A DNA stretch of 64,000 nt. Origin: Cryptomeria japonica. Taxonomy: Eukaryota > Streptophyta > Pinopsida > Cupressales > Cupressaceae. Each line of letters begins with the position of its first letter. The stretch's first letter is position 1. The notes under the pieces are model-generated. The model searched no databases. It was not told where the DNA came from and saw nothing but the letters and a program-made list of their open reading frames with translations. The translations under genes and the position numbers were made by a program. The stretch covers positions 97,385,897 through 97,449,896 of the forward strand of contig NC_081407.1 of the NCBI RefSeq assembly GCF_030272615.1. Direction: 5' to 3'. This document shows, piece by piece, positions 46,480 to 58,012 of this stretch.

Positions 46480-46757
46480 TGTTTACCTCACTGGGTAAAC
46501 AGGAAGAATACAGAAACTGAACAGCAATGCACAATGCAAATACCAAAGAAGTACCAGAATAAGCTTTCCATTAATGTCAAGAGATGTTCATATTATATTC
46601 TGTCGTCAACATTACATGTCCTCCAACACCCGGAGGTGGTACAATATATGACAGCCGAAGGGGTGCGACACAACCGTCGCGACTCCAACTACCTACCCGT
46701 CGGCTAACTGACTATCAATAATTAACATTACTAAACTATACATTTTTTCCGATAACA
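46480..46757 (-). repeat. 5' LTR of the 10-kb gypsy element
   Basis: 278 bp, TGTTATCGG to GGTAAACA on the minus strand, directly followed by the target copy GCATT. Confidence 0.95.
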
Positions 46758-47165
46758 GCATTGACTCAATGATTGAAAAGATGAAAGTCATCATAAATGA
46801 AGAAGAGCAAGATCCTGAACAAACATTCTTCAGAGAACTATAGCAAACCATGGTGGAGAGATGGAACAAAATGACCACTCCATTGCATCTCCTTGCCTTT
46901 GCATTGAGTCCCAAGTATTATAGTCAACAACGCCTTATTGGCACAAGAGTTGCCCCATATAGAGATCCTGAAGATGCTCAAGGGTACAAGGCAGCACTTT
47001 GTAGACACTTTCACCGTGACATACGGCCTGCACCAAGGACTAAAACATGAGTTTTGCAAGCACAAATAATTGTGGTCTTGATGCTCTTTGGGACAAGTAT
47101 AGGGTTGATGCAACCCCCAAAAAATATTTTGCCCAAACCCCACAAACCGAACCCTCAAACTTGAA
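46758..47165 (+). pseudogene. hAT-family transposase, 3' part
   Basis: After the GCATT target copy the frame continues DSMIEKMKVIINEEEQDPEQ, then MVERWNKMTTPLHLLAFALS and PKYYSQQRLIGTRVAPYRDP, all matching the central-to-C-terminal region of plant hAT transposases. Similarity fades after about 47040. The C-terminal dimerisation region is not recognisable, so the gene was truncated or decayed before or after the gypsy insertion. Confidence 0.85.
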
Positions 47166-49110
47166 CTGGAATCAGCAACCTTGGTTCATAGTATTATAGT
47201 GTATCTAACTGTTTATAGCAGGTTGATGATGTTCTACCAAGTTCTGCCAATCTATAAGGCATTTTTGCAATTTCTGTCTCTGATTTTGTATACTGAAAAT
47301 TCTATGTGATAGACATCCTAATTATGTAGTGTATATATGGCTGAGAGTTCCCAAGTCTTCAATTAACTGATCCCAAAAAGGAAAAAGAATATCAATTAAT
47401 TAAAATTTGAATTATAAATCAAAACAAAATACCTGTAATTTTTGATATATCTGTGTCATAGCATCTTTTAGTCGACCTACCTGTATAATCACAAATAAAT
47501 TGAATGTTAGAGAAAGTTGACAAACAAAACTAAAAACCCACAACATTAATTTACGTCAGGTAATACCGACTGACTTTTTCTTTCTAGAAAAGATCCAGGG
47601 CAATATATTTAAAATAAAATCATTTTACATACAACAAATCAGCTATTAATACAATAAAACTGTGAGCAGTTAGAACTATCACTGCTCTTTATACTTGAAG
47701 TTGATAACTTGATACAATATCTGAATCTCAGGGATTACATAAGACAATAGCATCCAGAAACAACAAAAGAAACAAAAACATTTTAACTATTGCTCCCAAC
47801 AGCACCTGTAGCTGATTTTTAAGTAAAGCATGACAACCTAGTGAACTATACAGCAAACATATCATGACAGACAAAACGACATATTTGCCACTTATTTCAT
47901 CACTTTGCCATCTCTTAATCAAATGTTTGTGAGCACTAGGTGAGATTTAAAACACTAATACATCAATCAAATGCGTACAAAAGTGAATTTGAGTTGAAGG
48001 AAACAAGATTTTCAAATATATAGATTTTATGATATTCATGAAATCAAAAATAAAAATCACATGGAATTATGAACTATAGTACATAGGAGCTTGTATCACT
48101 TGGCCCAACATCACTAGCTCTCTGTGGTGTCCTGCACTCATATATAAGGCAAGTCTACAAGGTTGCTAAAACCATAGTAGCATTACTCAAGATCAAGATA
48201 GACTTAGCAAATGGAAAGTATAAATGTAATTCAATTGCTAGGAATTTGTTTGAGAAAAACTCAAAAGAATAGAAGAAAAAGTTAATTTCCACCAGCACGG
48301 CCCAGCATTATATTTATTTTTTGCTTTTTAAAACTAAAATAGAGCTGCATGAGAGGCATCCCCTAATAGGATCAAGAGAACCCATCCCTCCTAGGATCTA
48401 GAGGTAGTGCCCCCAATAGTGTTAAGGCACAAATCCCCTCATGGGGAAACCCTTCAAAAAATGCAAGTGCTAAAGCCATAAAGCCAAGAACTTGTTCTCT
48501 TTTGTCAACCAATACAATTTTGAGGAAATGGAGAAAGGTTCCTTGATTGCACAAGTTCTTTGCAAATTCAAGGGTAGCAAAATATTTTCTATGTTTTTAT
48601 CCTTCTGCAGTTGAAACTTGCAGCCTTTGTGTAATGTCCATGTTTGTATAATGCCCTAATTTAGCCCTAAATCACAATTTCCAAGTAAAACAAGAAATGG
48701 AATATAGGAACATGAACTTACTCACATGATATACCTAATTAATTGATGGAATTCAACTGTAGGGAAGCTAGGATAAGGTGACTCGATAGGGTGACCTAGA
48801 GATCCTCTACCCTAACCCCAAAAGTGGATATACCATCCCTCTTGACCTCATGTGGCACGTGCCATCCATATGAGGTGGTGTACCTAATGAGGTGTCCTAT
48901 AACCATTCCCCTTCATCTTGCCATCCATTTCCAAATTCCTATGATTGGATTTCTTTGTGTATTAATTGACCATAAAAGAGGGATGAGGCGTATTCACAAT
49001 AGGGCACCCTAGAAGTCCATCCCTTCTAAGCCCAAAGTTAGTACCCCTTGTACCCCCTTGGCCTCATGGGGCTATTCGGTCACCATCAAGAGGTGCCATA
49101 CCTAGAAGAG
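47166..49110. other. AT-rich DNA between the hAT remnant and the LTR nest; no confirmed gene
   Basis: No open frame with recognisable content. One exon-like 48-bp segment (47433-47480) is listed separately. TGTAATGTCCATG at 48630 resembles the TGTAATGTCC LTR starts, but no partner end was found. The stretch 48770-49110 has several AGGTG(T/C) and CCCTACC phrases without clear order. Confidence 0.5.
47433..47480 (-). other. Exon-like segment, 16 codons
   Basis: On the minus strand an acceptor-like TTGTGATTATACAG precedes, and a donor-like CAG|GTATTTTG follows, a 48-bp open segment in phase 0 reading VGRLKDAMTQIYQKLQ. The codon content looks protein-like. No neighbouring exon was identified, so it may be chance or a transposed gene fragment. 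Confidence 0.22.
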
Positions 49111-50004
49111 TACCCTATTGATGTGGTTTTTATGCACATGCGAACACATAATAAAATATCCAAAAGTATCTTATCCTCTCTTGAACAAAGTTACTCAAAT
49201 GTTGAAGATTAGCTTAAGGATCACTTGAGATAACTCCAAGGTTCTTCTATGCCGGGTCACAACGTGTGGATAAGCTCAATGGTTTAATGTGATTATGCTG
49301 GAATCACAAAGAGGACTTACGTTGAATTGTTGAATGCTTGAATCGCTAGAACTTGATCATCTGATGTTGCAATCTTGTGATGCTTTTTATCCTAAACTAG
49401 CTTGAGTTGAAAAAGGGACAAAAGGAAAGGGGTTTAGGAAGCCTATTCTAATCCTGAGAATGCAAGAAAGAGTGAATGATTCGATGGAATCCTACTGGAC
49501 GAGGTCTCACCATCAAACCGAACAATTTGACACAAGCTCAATGCATTTTTCTAAGGGATAATTCAAAGATATTTAAATCATTATTATCAAACTTTGATCA
49601 CCATTCAAGTTAATGCATAAACAATGGATGTATAACAATTCGAAGTTAAGGTCATATCATTCCAGTTGACCACGCAAGGCGCACTTACAATCAACAAGAG
49701 GCTAGTGGTATGGACTAAACGGATTCCACACAAATGCATTCAACAAATTCTTCCATTCCATTTGATTATCATCATCTAACATGAAGATCCCACAAGAAAC
49801 CATACACTTTGTAAAGAAACAACACATTCCACCATAACTTCAATGAAAAGGAAGTTTATTTACAACTTTTGGCAACAATCTCTGCCATCTACTCCTATTC
49901 TACTCTAGCTACTATCTGCTATTGAACTATTCTTACACTACTAACTTTTCTCTATTGACTCTTAACTATTCTTCTATTAACCTTTACAAATGAAGAGCTT
50001 GAGC

Positions 50005-50082
50005 CTTTTATAATGCTCTCAATACAATTCAATGGCTAAGATCAATGGTTGAGATTTTACAATGAAACCCTAATTAGTGTTT
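50005..50082 (-). promoter_or_regulatory. TATA box and degenerate telo-box dyad of SL-C
   Basis: TATAAAAG (50012-50005) and AAACCCTAATTAGTGTTT (50065-50082), the latter with one mismatch in the second half-site. Spacing is 52 bases rather than 63-64. Confidence 0.6.
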
Positions 50083-51032
50083 GTTACAAAAAACTCAATT
50101 CTGGCCAATGAAATAATTACAATGCTTGGACACATGTCCTCTTTGGAATATTCGACCAATGGATAACAGGGGTAGTGTTGATGTGTTTTTTATGCACATG
50201 CAAATACAGAATAAAATATCGAGGTATCTTATCCCCTCTTGAACAAAGTTCCCGACTGCTGAAGATCTTGCTGAAGGATCAGTCGGAGTAACTCCAAGGT
50301 TCTGTTATGTAGGATCTCTACGTGTGGATAAGCTCTCTGCGGTATGATGTGATTTGCTGGAATCACAAGGGGACTTACACTCACTGACCTGAACGTCTGA
50401 TTTGTTGGAATCACAAGTCCTATTAACTAACTAGAAAACAAACAAATGGCAAAAGATGCAGGGTTCAAGAAGTCTACTCTACTATCTAGAATGCGAGAAG
50501 ATGGATGAATGACTAGGTGGAGTCCTACTGGGCTGGGTCTCACCATCAAGTTGAACAATTCAACACCAACTCAGTGCGATCTTCTGGGGATGCTTCCAAT
50601 ATGTTCAAATCGTACACCATCCGACAATGACCACCATTCAAGATAATGCATGAACAATAGACATGTAATGACTTAAGATTAAGCTCATTTTATGCCAGTT
50701 GACCACGCAAGGCGCACTTGCAATCAGTAAGAGGCTAGTGGTATGGACTAGACAGATTCCACACAGGTGCATTCAACAATTTTCTTCACTCAATCTAATC
50801 ATCTATCATAAAAAATGAAGACTCAACAAGAGACCATGCACATTGCAAAGAAACAACATATTCCACCATATCTTCAATGAAAAGAAGTCTTTACAATTAA
50901 GGCAACAATGTCTTGCCTTCTCTTCTTAATCTACTCTAATTGCTATTCTACTATTTTGGCATCTATTTACTAACTATTAACTATTAGCTGACTATTGACT
51001 AACTATTAGCCTTTACAAATGAGGACCTAGGG

Positions 51033-51041
51033 CTTGTATAG
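51033..51041 (-). promoter_or_regulatory. TATA-like box of SL-A
   Basis: Minus strand GCTATACAAG in the same context (GAGGGC-CTATA-AAGCCCT) as TATATAAG of SL-B, 63 bases from the telo-box dyad. Confidence 0.55.
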
Positions 51042-51104
51042 CGCCCTCAATACAATTCGATGGCTCAGATCAACTTGAGATCAATGGCCAAGATTTTACA
51101 ATGA

Positions 51105-51122
51105 AAACCCTAATTAGGGTTT
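51105..51122. promoter_or_regulatory. Telo-box dyad of SL-A
   Basis: Perfect AAACCCTAATTAGGGTTT palindrome, 63 bases upstream of the TATA-like box in LTR sense. Confidence 0.75.
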
Positions 51123-51578
51123 GTTACAACAAACTCAATTCTGGCCAATGAAATAATTGCATTATTTGGACACATGTCTTCTCTGGAATATTCGACCAAT
51201 GGATAACCAGGGTAGGTACATCGAAGTTTGTGTCATCTTTGATGAGTTAGGTACATTGAATCTGGACACACTAAGGTGGACCAACCCGAGTTGAGGAGTG
51301 ATGACTGGGATGCCACCTTGTCTTTCCTTCAAATGTTGGACTAGAAGAGGTCGTCGTTGATGAGGCTGGGCTAGAGAAGGTCGTCCTTGTTGATGCTGGG
51401 CTGGAGAAGGTCGTCCTTGCCCTGGCCTGGCCTTCTTTCATCTGCCAAAACAAACCAAAAGATGATTAAGGACACATGATAAATTCATTTCAACATAGCA
51501 TTTTCAACTTAAATCATCAACAAAAAGATATTAACATGAAACTTGCCAAAGATTTTCTCCAAGAACAGACCCTATAAG

Positions 51579-54364
51579 AATTTCGCCCTGGACCCTTTGG
51601 AAGGGTCAGGGGCGAAATTCCAACTTTAGCTCAAAATTCACATTTTTGAAGGTCAAACATCTTTCCAAGGCATTCCAAATAGCTTTTCTCACCCTAGTCC
51701 AGGCCTGACTTAGCAAAAAATTTGGAGAAAAGGATGGTTTTAGTGTTCTTCGCTCTAGACCCTTTGGAAGGGTCAGGAGCGAATTTCTTGTTTGTGGCTC
51801 ATTTTTTTTTCATCATTTCAACTTCAATCCACCTCACAAGGCAAGGAAACACTTTTCTTCTCTCATCCAACCCAAGTTTATCTTGATTTTGCAAGGCAAA
51901 ATAGGTGATTGAAGGATTTTCGCCCTAGACCCTTTGGAAGGGTCAGGAGCGAATTTCCTCTTCTGGCATAGCTTAGCATAAATTTGAAAGGAATAAGTAG
52001 ATTTTAGGATTTTCGCTCTGGACCCTTTGGAAGGGTCAGGAGCGAAAATCTTGTTTTAGGGCTATTTTGCCATCCTTTCAACTTCAAATCTCCTCCAAGG
52101 CATAGAACATCTTGTCTCACTCCTCTCCAGGGTATAAAAACCAAAATCTTCTCTTGATTTGCAAGGAAAAAGGGGAATCTTAGAAATTTCGCTCTGGACC
52201 CTTTGGAAGGGTCAAGAGCGAAATTTTCATTAGGCTTCAAAATTTGCATTCTTGGCAACCAAAATCCACTCTAAGGAAATCCAAATGCCTTCTCACACCC
52301 TTGTCCAAGCTTGGCTTTGCTCAAAATTTGGAAGAAAAGATGATTTTAAGGATTTTCGCTGTGGACCCTTTGGAAGGGTCAGGAGCGAAAATCACTTTTA
52401 GGCTCAATTTATTCATCTTTCATGGTTTATAGCAATTCAAAGTCAGTCTTAGGGGCAACTTCATCTTGATTTTACCTTATCCCACACTTGATCTAGCAAA
52501 AACTTTGATAGCAAAAAGAGGTTTTGAGAAAATTCGCTTTGGACCCTTTGGAAAGGTCAGGAGCGAAATTCTCATTCTTGACCAAAAATCATCATTTTTT
52601 CAACTTGAAACTTCTTTGCAAGGTAGGATTTCATCTTTCATTGCCCTAGAAACAAGGTTTCATGTCCAAGAAAGGTCAAACAGTAGGTTTATAAGGAATT
52701 TCGCTCTGGACCCTTTGGAAGGGTCAGGAGCGAAATTTCCTTTCCTGGCTAGAATCCTTCATTTTCACAACTTCTAAACATCCCCAAGGATTCCAACATG
52801 TTCATTCTTCTTCTCATCATGCTTTGGACACCAAAATTTGGCCAAATAAGGCAAGAAATGTCTCTTAGAGAGATTTTTGCTCTGGACCCTTTGGAAGGGT
52901 CAAGAGCGAAAATCTTGACTTGGGCTAGATCCTTCATTTCTCCCTTTTAAAACGACCTCAAGAGGCAAAGACAAGTTATTTTTCTTCCATCTACGTCATA
53001 ACAAATCAAATACTTGACCTTCTTCAATGCAAAAATATGAGTTTTTAGGAATTTCGCTTTGGACCCTTTGGAAGGGTCAAGAGCGAAATTTCCTTTTTGG
53101 TCCAAAATCCTTCATTTTCATATGCTTTCAAACCTTCAAAGGCAACAAGGATGTCCCACCTTCCTTCCAAGATACCCTGCAAATCAAAATTTAGTCAAAC
53201 AAGGAAATAAAATGAGCTTCAAGAAGATTTTCGTTCTGGACCCTTTGGAAGGGTCAGGAGCGAAAATCTCATTCCAGGCTAGATTGCTCACTTTTCAAAC
53301 TTCAAACCACCTCATAAGGCAAAATTAGATCATCTTCCATATTAGGAACAAGGTTTCTAGTCCATCCTAACAAACAAGGTTCATGATGAATTTCGCTCTG
53401 AACCCTTTGGAAGGGTCAGGAGCGAAATTCCTATTCTCGGCTAAAATCTTCATCTCATCCACCTTTACTCACCTCCTAAGGTCAGAACATGTCAAAAATC
53501 CCCCAAACATGCCTAAGGAACTATGAAATTGGTCTTGACAAGTGATAAATTGAGGTGCATAAGGATTTTCGCTCTAGACCCTTTGGAAGGGTCAGGAGCG
53601 AAATTCCTAATCTTGGCCAAAATCCTTCACATTTCTACGTTCCATCACCTCAAAAGGCAGAGACATGTTATTTCCTTCCCAAATTCGCCCATGGAACAAG
53701 GTTGGTATCCAAAACAAGGGAGCAAATAACGCTTATGAAGAATTTCGCTATGGACCCTTTGGAAGGGTCAAGAGTGAAATTCCTATTTTTGGACAAGATC
53801 CTCACTTTTCAAAACACTTCTCAAGGCAAGAACACATCAAGACTCACACACAATGCCTAATAAACCAACGCCCATCCAAAACAAGGAAGGAAAATGAGGG
53901 TTATAAGGATTTTCGCTCTGGACCCTTTGGAAGGGTCAGGAGCGAAATTCCTCTCCCAGGCTACAATCCATCATCCCAAGGTCTAAAATCTCCTCTCCAA
54001 GGCAAAGTTGCATCAAACCTTCTCAATTATGCCTCAAAAGTCTACAAACTTGGTCAAGCTAAGGAGAAAAATAGAGGAAATATGAACTTTGCTCTGGACC
54101 CTTTAGAAGGGCCAGGAGCGAAATTCACCTTAGGCCATGATCCTGACTTCATTTTTTCGCATTTCTTCATTCAAACAAGTGCTTTTGCCTTCATTCAAGC
54201 TTGGGAATGCGTTAGTTCTAGGTTTTGGTCAAAGTAGAATGTCTTATGGAGAATTTCGCTCTGGACCCTTTGGAAGGGTCAGGGGCGAAATTCGCTTTGG
54301 ACCCTTGGGAAGGGTCAGGAGCGAAATTCGCTTTGGACCCTTTGGAAGGGTCAGGAGCGAAATT
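51579..54364 (-). repeat. Array of 19 palindromes with ~170-bp period (SL-A)
   Basis: Each unit has a core with arms TTTCGCTCTGGACCCTT and AAGGGTCAGGAGCGAAA around a 3-base loop TGG: 17-bp arms with a 2-bp internal mismatch. Core starts are about 51579, 51747, 51916, 52007, 52182, 52351, 52528, 52695, 52872, 53048, 53225, 53388, 53563, 53740, 53907, 54084, 54251, 54288 and 54322. Spacing is 163-177 bp except one 91-bp step and the last two at about 37 bp. Spacers are homologous to one another (AATCCTTCATTTTCA, CTC-AAGGCAA) but more diverged than the cores. Confidence 0.95.
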
Positions 54365-54397
54365 TGACATTTTGGTCTCTCCGTCAAGATCATTTTA

Positions 54398-54457
54398 TGG
54401 AATATAACATTTAAGTATAAGTGAGGAAATGTCACTTATACTTTAAGTTATATTCCA
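54398..54457. repeat. 60-bp AT-rich hairpin near the start of SL-A
   Basis: Arms TGGAATATAACATTTAAGTA and its near complement ending TTATATTCCA enclose a short GAGGAAATG loop. It sits between the LTR start and the hairpin array. SL-B has the equivalent at 55294-55367. Confidence 0.8.
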
Positions 54458-55293
54458 TATATACTTCCAGGATGTTTGAGAGTGGTTTCGGACCTCCAGG
54501 AGTTATATTGCAAAATCTAGTTTTTGGAGAATTCTTCAGTTTTCCAGACTTAGCCAAATTTCAGGATCAGGGCATCCCAGACTTAGCCAAATTTCAGGGC
54601 ATTTGAAGATGACATTCCAGACATCATCACTCACCAACTTGACCTAGCTCGGACCTTCAAGAATGATACCCACTCACAAAGAAAGACACACTTAGCAACA
54701 AGAGCAAAACCAGGCCCTAAGGAAGACTCTCAAAGAAACCCTAACCTGGAGCACCTACTGACTCCCCTGGCTCAAGCAAAGCCTACCATCCTATTGATCC
54801 CCTGGAGACACTAAAAATGCAAAGGCTAACAGACAAACCCTAAACACCTAGAAAGCAAACCCCAAAAAGGAAAAAAAGTAGGGGTCCCCATTTGCAATGG
54901 GGCGATGTGTGAATACGTCACAACAGGTAGGTGCTTCGAAGTTTGTGCCTCTATAAGATGAGTCAGGTGCATTGCATCTGGACATGTGTTGTGACGTTTT
55001 CACACATTGCCCCATTGCAAATGGGGACCCATGTTTTTTGCTTTTTAGGGTTTGTTTTTTTGGTCTTTTAGGGTTTTGTTAGTTAGCCTTTGCATTTTGA
55101 GTGCTGTCGGGGAGATCAATAGGATAGCAAGTCTGGCTTGAGTGATGTCCTGATCCTGAAATTTGGCTAAGTCTGGAATGTCCTGATCCTGAAATTTGAC
55201 TAAGTTTGGAAACTGAAAAACCTCAAAAAACTAGATTTTGCAATATAACTCCTGGAGGTCTGAAACCACTCTCAAACATCCTGAAAGTATATA

Positions 55294-55367
55294 TGAAATA
55301 TAACTTAAAGTATAAGAAAGAAGAAACATAGAAGGAAATGTCACTTATACTTAAATGTTATATTCCA
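55294..55367. repeat. AT-rich hairpin near the start of SL-B
   Basis: Arms TGAAATATAACTTAAAGTAT and CTTATACTTAAATGTTATAT (then TCCA) pair across a GAAGAAACATAG-type loop; counterpart of 54398-54457. Confidence 0.75.
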
Positions 55368-55400
55368 TTAAAATTGTCCTGATAAAGAGTTCCAAAAGTC

Positions 55401-56672
55401 AAATTTCGCTCCTGACCTTCACTGAGGTTCCAGAGCGAAAAGCGCTCCTGTCCCTCTCCAAGGGTCCAAGGCGAATCGCTCATGTCCCTCACCAAGGGTC
55501 CAGTGCGAAAAAGCTTAGTGGAGTCATTCCTGACCTTGTTTGGACAAATTGAGACATCAAAGGCATGAAGGAGGACGTAATCAACCCATTGAAGATAGTT
55601 TTGAAAGATAACAAGGCATAAATGAGCTCATAAAGGCCAGGGCGCTCCTGTCCCTCTCCAAGGGACCAGAGCGATTTTCCCTCAAGACAAGTTTTTGGCA
55701 AAAGGAAGGCAAGTTTCGCGTTTGAGGTGGGTGAAGGAAGACGCAATCACTCTATTGAAGATAAATTTGAAGATTGCAAAGCACAAGTGAGACCTATTTT
55801 GCCCAAAGCGCTCCTGTCCCTCTCCCAGGGACCAAGGCGAAAAATGTATTATCAAGTCTATTCCGCCAAATTTAGGTGAATCCAAGCCAAGGCACATGAT
55901 GGAGACGATATTGGGAATACTTTAAAGGAAAACAAAGTTGCAAAGACCGCAAGACTGGACGAGTGATGGCCAAGGCGCTCCTGTCCCTCACCAAGGGACC
56001 AGAGCGAAATAGTCAAGTATGCCTAATTTTTAAATGCCTCTTTCGTTTCAAACATTCAAGATGGAGTAAGAAACAATGTTTTTCGCCTTGAAGAAAATTC
56101 GATGTTAATATGATTAAGGATTTGTGCCATAAATGCAAAATCGCTCCTGTCTTTCACTGGAGGACCAGGGCGATTTCTACAGAATCAACCATTCCCTTCA
56201 AAAGTTACGTCAAGGCAAGGTTACACAAGGTCAAAAATGACTTTCGAAGGACGATGAACGCGGAATTAACCTCAAGAATCAACAATTTTGAGCTCAAATG
56301 CAAAATTCGCTCCTGTCCTTCAGTCAAGGACCAGGGTGAAAAATCCTTAGGAGGGCTCATTTGGTCTTGGAGAGACAAGTTTGGCATGCGTAGAACGAAC
56401 ATGGATCATCAATTGCCCTCACAAGTTGATTTGACGATTTAAAAGACAAGGGCCAAGGAGGAAAAGCAAAAATCGCTCCTGTCCCTCACCAAGGGACCAG
56501 GGCGAAAATGGTTTAAAAGGCATTCATTCCAAAGATCGAATAGGTTAAACTCAAAATACCAAGCGAGAACCCCATTTTGGACGTAGAGGATGAAGTTTCA
56601 AACGTAAAGAATGAAAGATGGAGGACCAAAAGGTATAGGCGCTCCTGTCCCTCTCCAAGGGACCAGAGCGAT
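55401..56672 (+). repeat. Array of 10 palindromes with ~166-bp period (SL-B)
   Basis: Core consensus is TCGCTCCTGTCCCTC, short loop, AAGGGACCAGGGCGA. Starts are about 55401, 55440, 55476, 55640, 55806, 55973, 56139, 56305, 56469 and 56638. After three abutting copies the spacing is 164-169 bp. In LTR sense the layout, three contiguous copies at the 5' side then evenly spaced ones, equals that of SL-A. Confidence 0.93.
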
Positions 56673-57922
56673 CTTGTTGATATCTATTATTTTCCCATAC
56701 TTGGGCGCCAATATCCTTCAAATTGCATTAGATGCCAAGTTCGCTATAAAACTTCAAAATATTTAAAAAAATTTCAATTAAATTGGCATTTAATGAAAAT
56801 CGCATAGCATTTAATAATTAATTTTGAGCCTTAGAAAATCGAAATTTTTATTATAAAGGCATTTAAAATTAATTTTTGTGAAATTGAAATTAAAAAGGGA
56901 GCGCTTGGGGTATCATTTTTATTCATTTTATCAAGTCGGCCTCTTCTTCTTTTAATTTTATTTATTTTTTTGCCTTTATTTGCAAGGTCGGCCTCATGGG
57001 TAAGTGGAAGGTGAGCGCTCTATATATTTGGGGTGTGTTTTTCATTATTCAAATCATTCACTCATTGTTTCAAGTGCGATTTGGAGAAGCAAGGAAGGAG
57101 GTGCGAAATCTAGCTTGTGTGGAGCGAATTTCTACCAAGTGTGGAGACTAAGGAAGGCGAAATTCATCTTGAAGGCTATTAGAGAGGCGTATTTCTTGCT
57201 AGATTGGAGGATAATTTCCAGATTTTTGAAGACATTTGAAGGCGAATTTCCAGATCTTGAAGAGGCTAGTGGAAGATGGAGTTCTTTTCCAAGCTAAAGG
57301 GGGCGCATTTTGCTAAAGAGAGTCTTGATCTGCATTTTGCCTAGCGAATTCTCCTATTTTTGCATCATTTTTTAGAATTAATTCCCAAGTGGAGGTATCA
57401 AGATGGCGACTCCAAGCTCAAAAGGTCTACAAGTCGGAAGACTCTCCTCCAAGGACGATCAAGCAAGGACAAGGGCGGCCTCCTCCAGTCTAGCATTGAC
57501 AAGGACGACCTTCTTCGATCCAGCATCATCAAGATAAGGGCGACCTCTTCCAATCCAGCATTCCAAGGCGAGGTACATCATCATCCTGCAAATCAAGGAC
57601 ACAAGAAGTCAGAGCAAAGGGTTCGTTGAAGAAGCAGATAGTTCCAGATGAATTAATTAAAGCTAGCTTCTCAACAACATCAAGTTGAATATCTACCAAG
57701 TTACAAGTGTCGGACGAGGTGGCATCCTAGTCATCGCTCATCCAGTCAGTGTGGTCCACCTCAGCATTTCCGGATTCAATGTACCTAACTCATGGAAGGT
57801 GGCACAAACTTCTATGTACCTACCCCGGCTATTCATTGGTCGAATTTTCTAGAGAGGACATGTGTCCAAGCAATACAATTTTATCATTGGTCAAGCATTA
57901 AATGTTATGTAATGGTTGTAAC

Positions 57923-57940
57923 AAACCCTAATTAGGGTTT
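57923..57940. promoter_or_regulatory. Telo-box dyad of SL-B
   Basis: Perfect AAACCCTAATTAGGGTTT, 64 bases before TATATAAG at 58005. Confidence 0.78.
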
Positions 57941-58004
57941 TCATTGTTGAATCTTGGCCATTGATCTCAAATCGATCTAAGCCATCGAATTGTATTGAGG
58001 GCAC

Positions 58005-58012
58005 TATATAAG
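58005..58012 (+). promoter_or_regulatory. TATA box of SL-B
   Basis: TATATAAG in GAGGGCACTATATAAGCCCT. The following 860 bp to the LTR end would be R-U5. Confidence 0.7.

Larger units (their letters stand above)
36722..46757 (-). mobile_element. 10-kb Ty3/gypsy element with an extra frame after pol
   Basis: Two 278-bp LTRs (36722-36999, 46480-46757) and the exact duplication GCATT (36717-36721, 46758-46762) delimit a 10036-bp element. On the minus strand the order is PBS, gag, protease, RT, RNase H, integrase, a palindrome-rich spacer, an 808-codon extra frame, PPT. The LTRs differ at four positions by my count, all G/A. The TGGCGC primer site and non-chromoviral pol without a chromodomain suggest the Athila/Tat branch, though short LTRs are unusual there. 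Stops and shifts prevent function as written. Confidence 0.95.
50176..54925 (-). mobile_element. Giant solo LTR SL-A (4750 bp) with hairpin array
   Basis: Starts TGTTGTGACGTATTCACACA at 54925 (minus strand) and ends AACACATCAACA at 50176. Exact target duplication GGTAG at 50171-50175 and 54926-54930. Order in LTR sense: start, long AT hairpin (54457-54398), three abutting hairpins, sixteen further hairpins, GGTCGTCCTTG-type repeats (51430-51340), telo-box dyad, TATA-like box, U5. The insertion target is the homologous LTR SL-C. Apparent frames ending in LDPLEGSGAKF are translations of the hairpin repeat. Confidence 0.92.

Noticed and set aside
48630-48660. Possible start of another TGTAATGTCC LTR
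   Set aside because: Only about 13 bases match, and no matching end or target duplication was found before the next element.
51579-54364. CRISPR-like array of regularly spaced palindromic repeats
   Set aside because: The spacers are homologous to each other, the DNA is plant retrotransposon sequence, and the array lies wholly within a solo LTR with its own target duplication. No cas-type gene is present.
52004-54407. Series of open frames repeating LDPLEGSGAKF or GPFGRVRSEI
   Set aside because: They are translations of the hairpin core in different frames and stop irregularly in the spacers. No start context or continuous protein.
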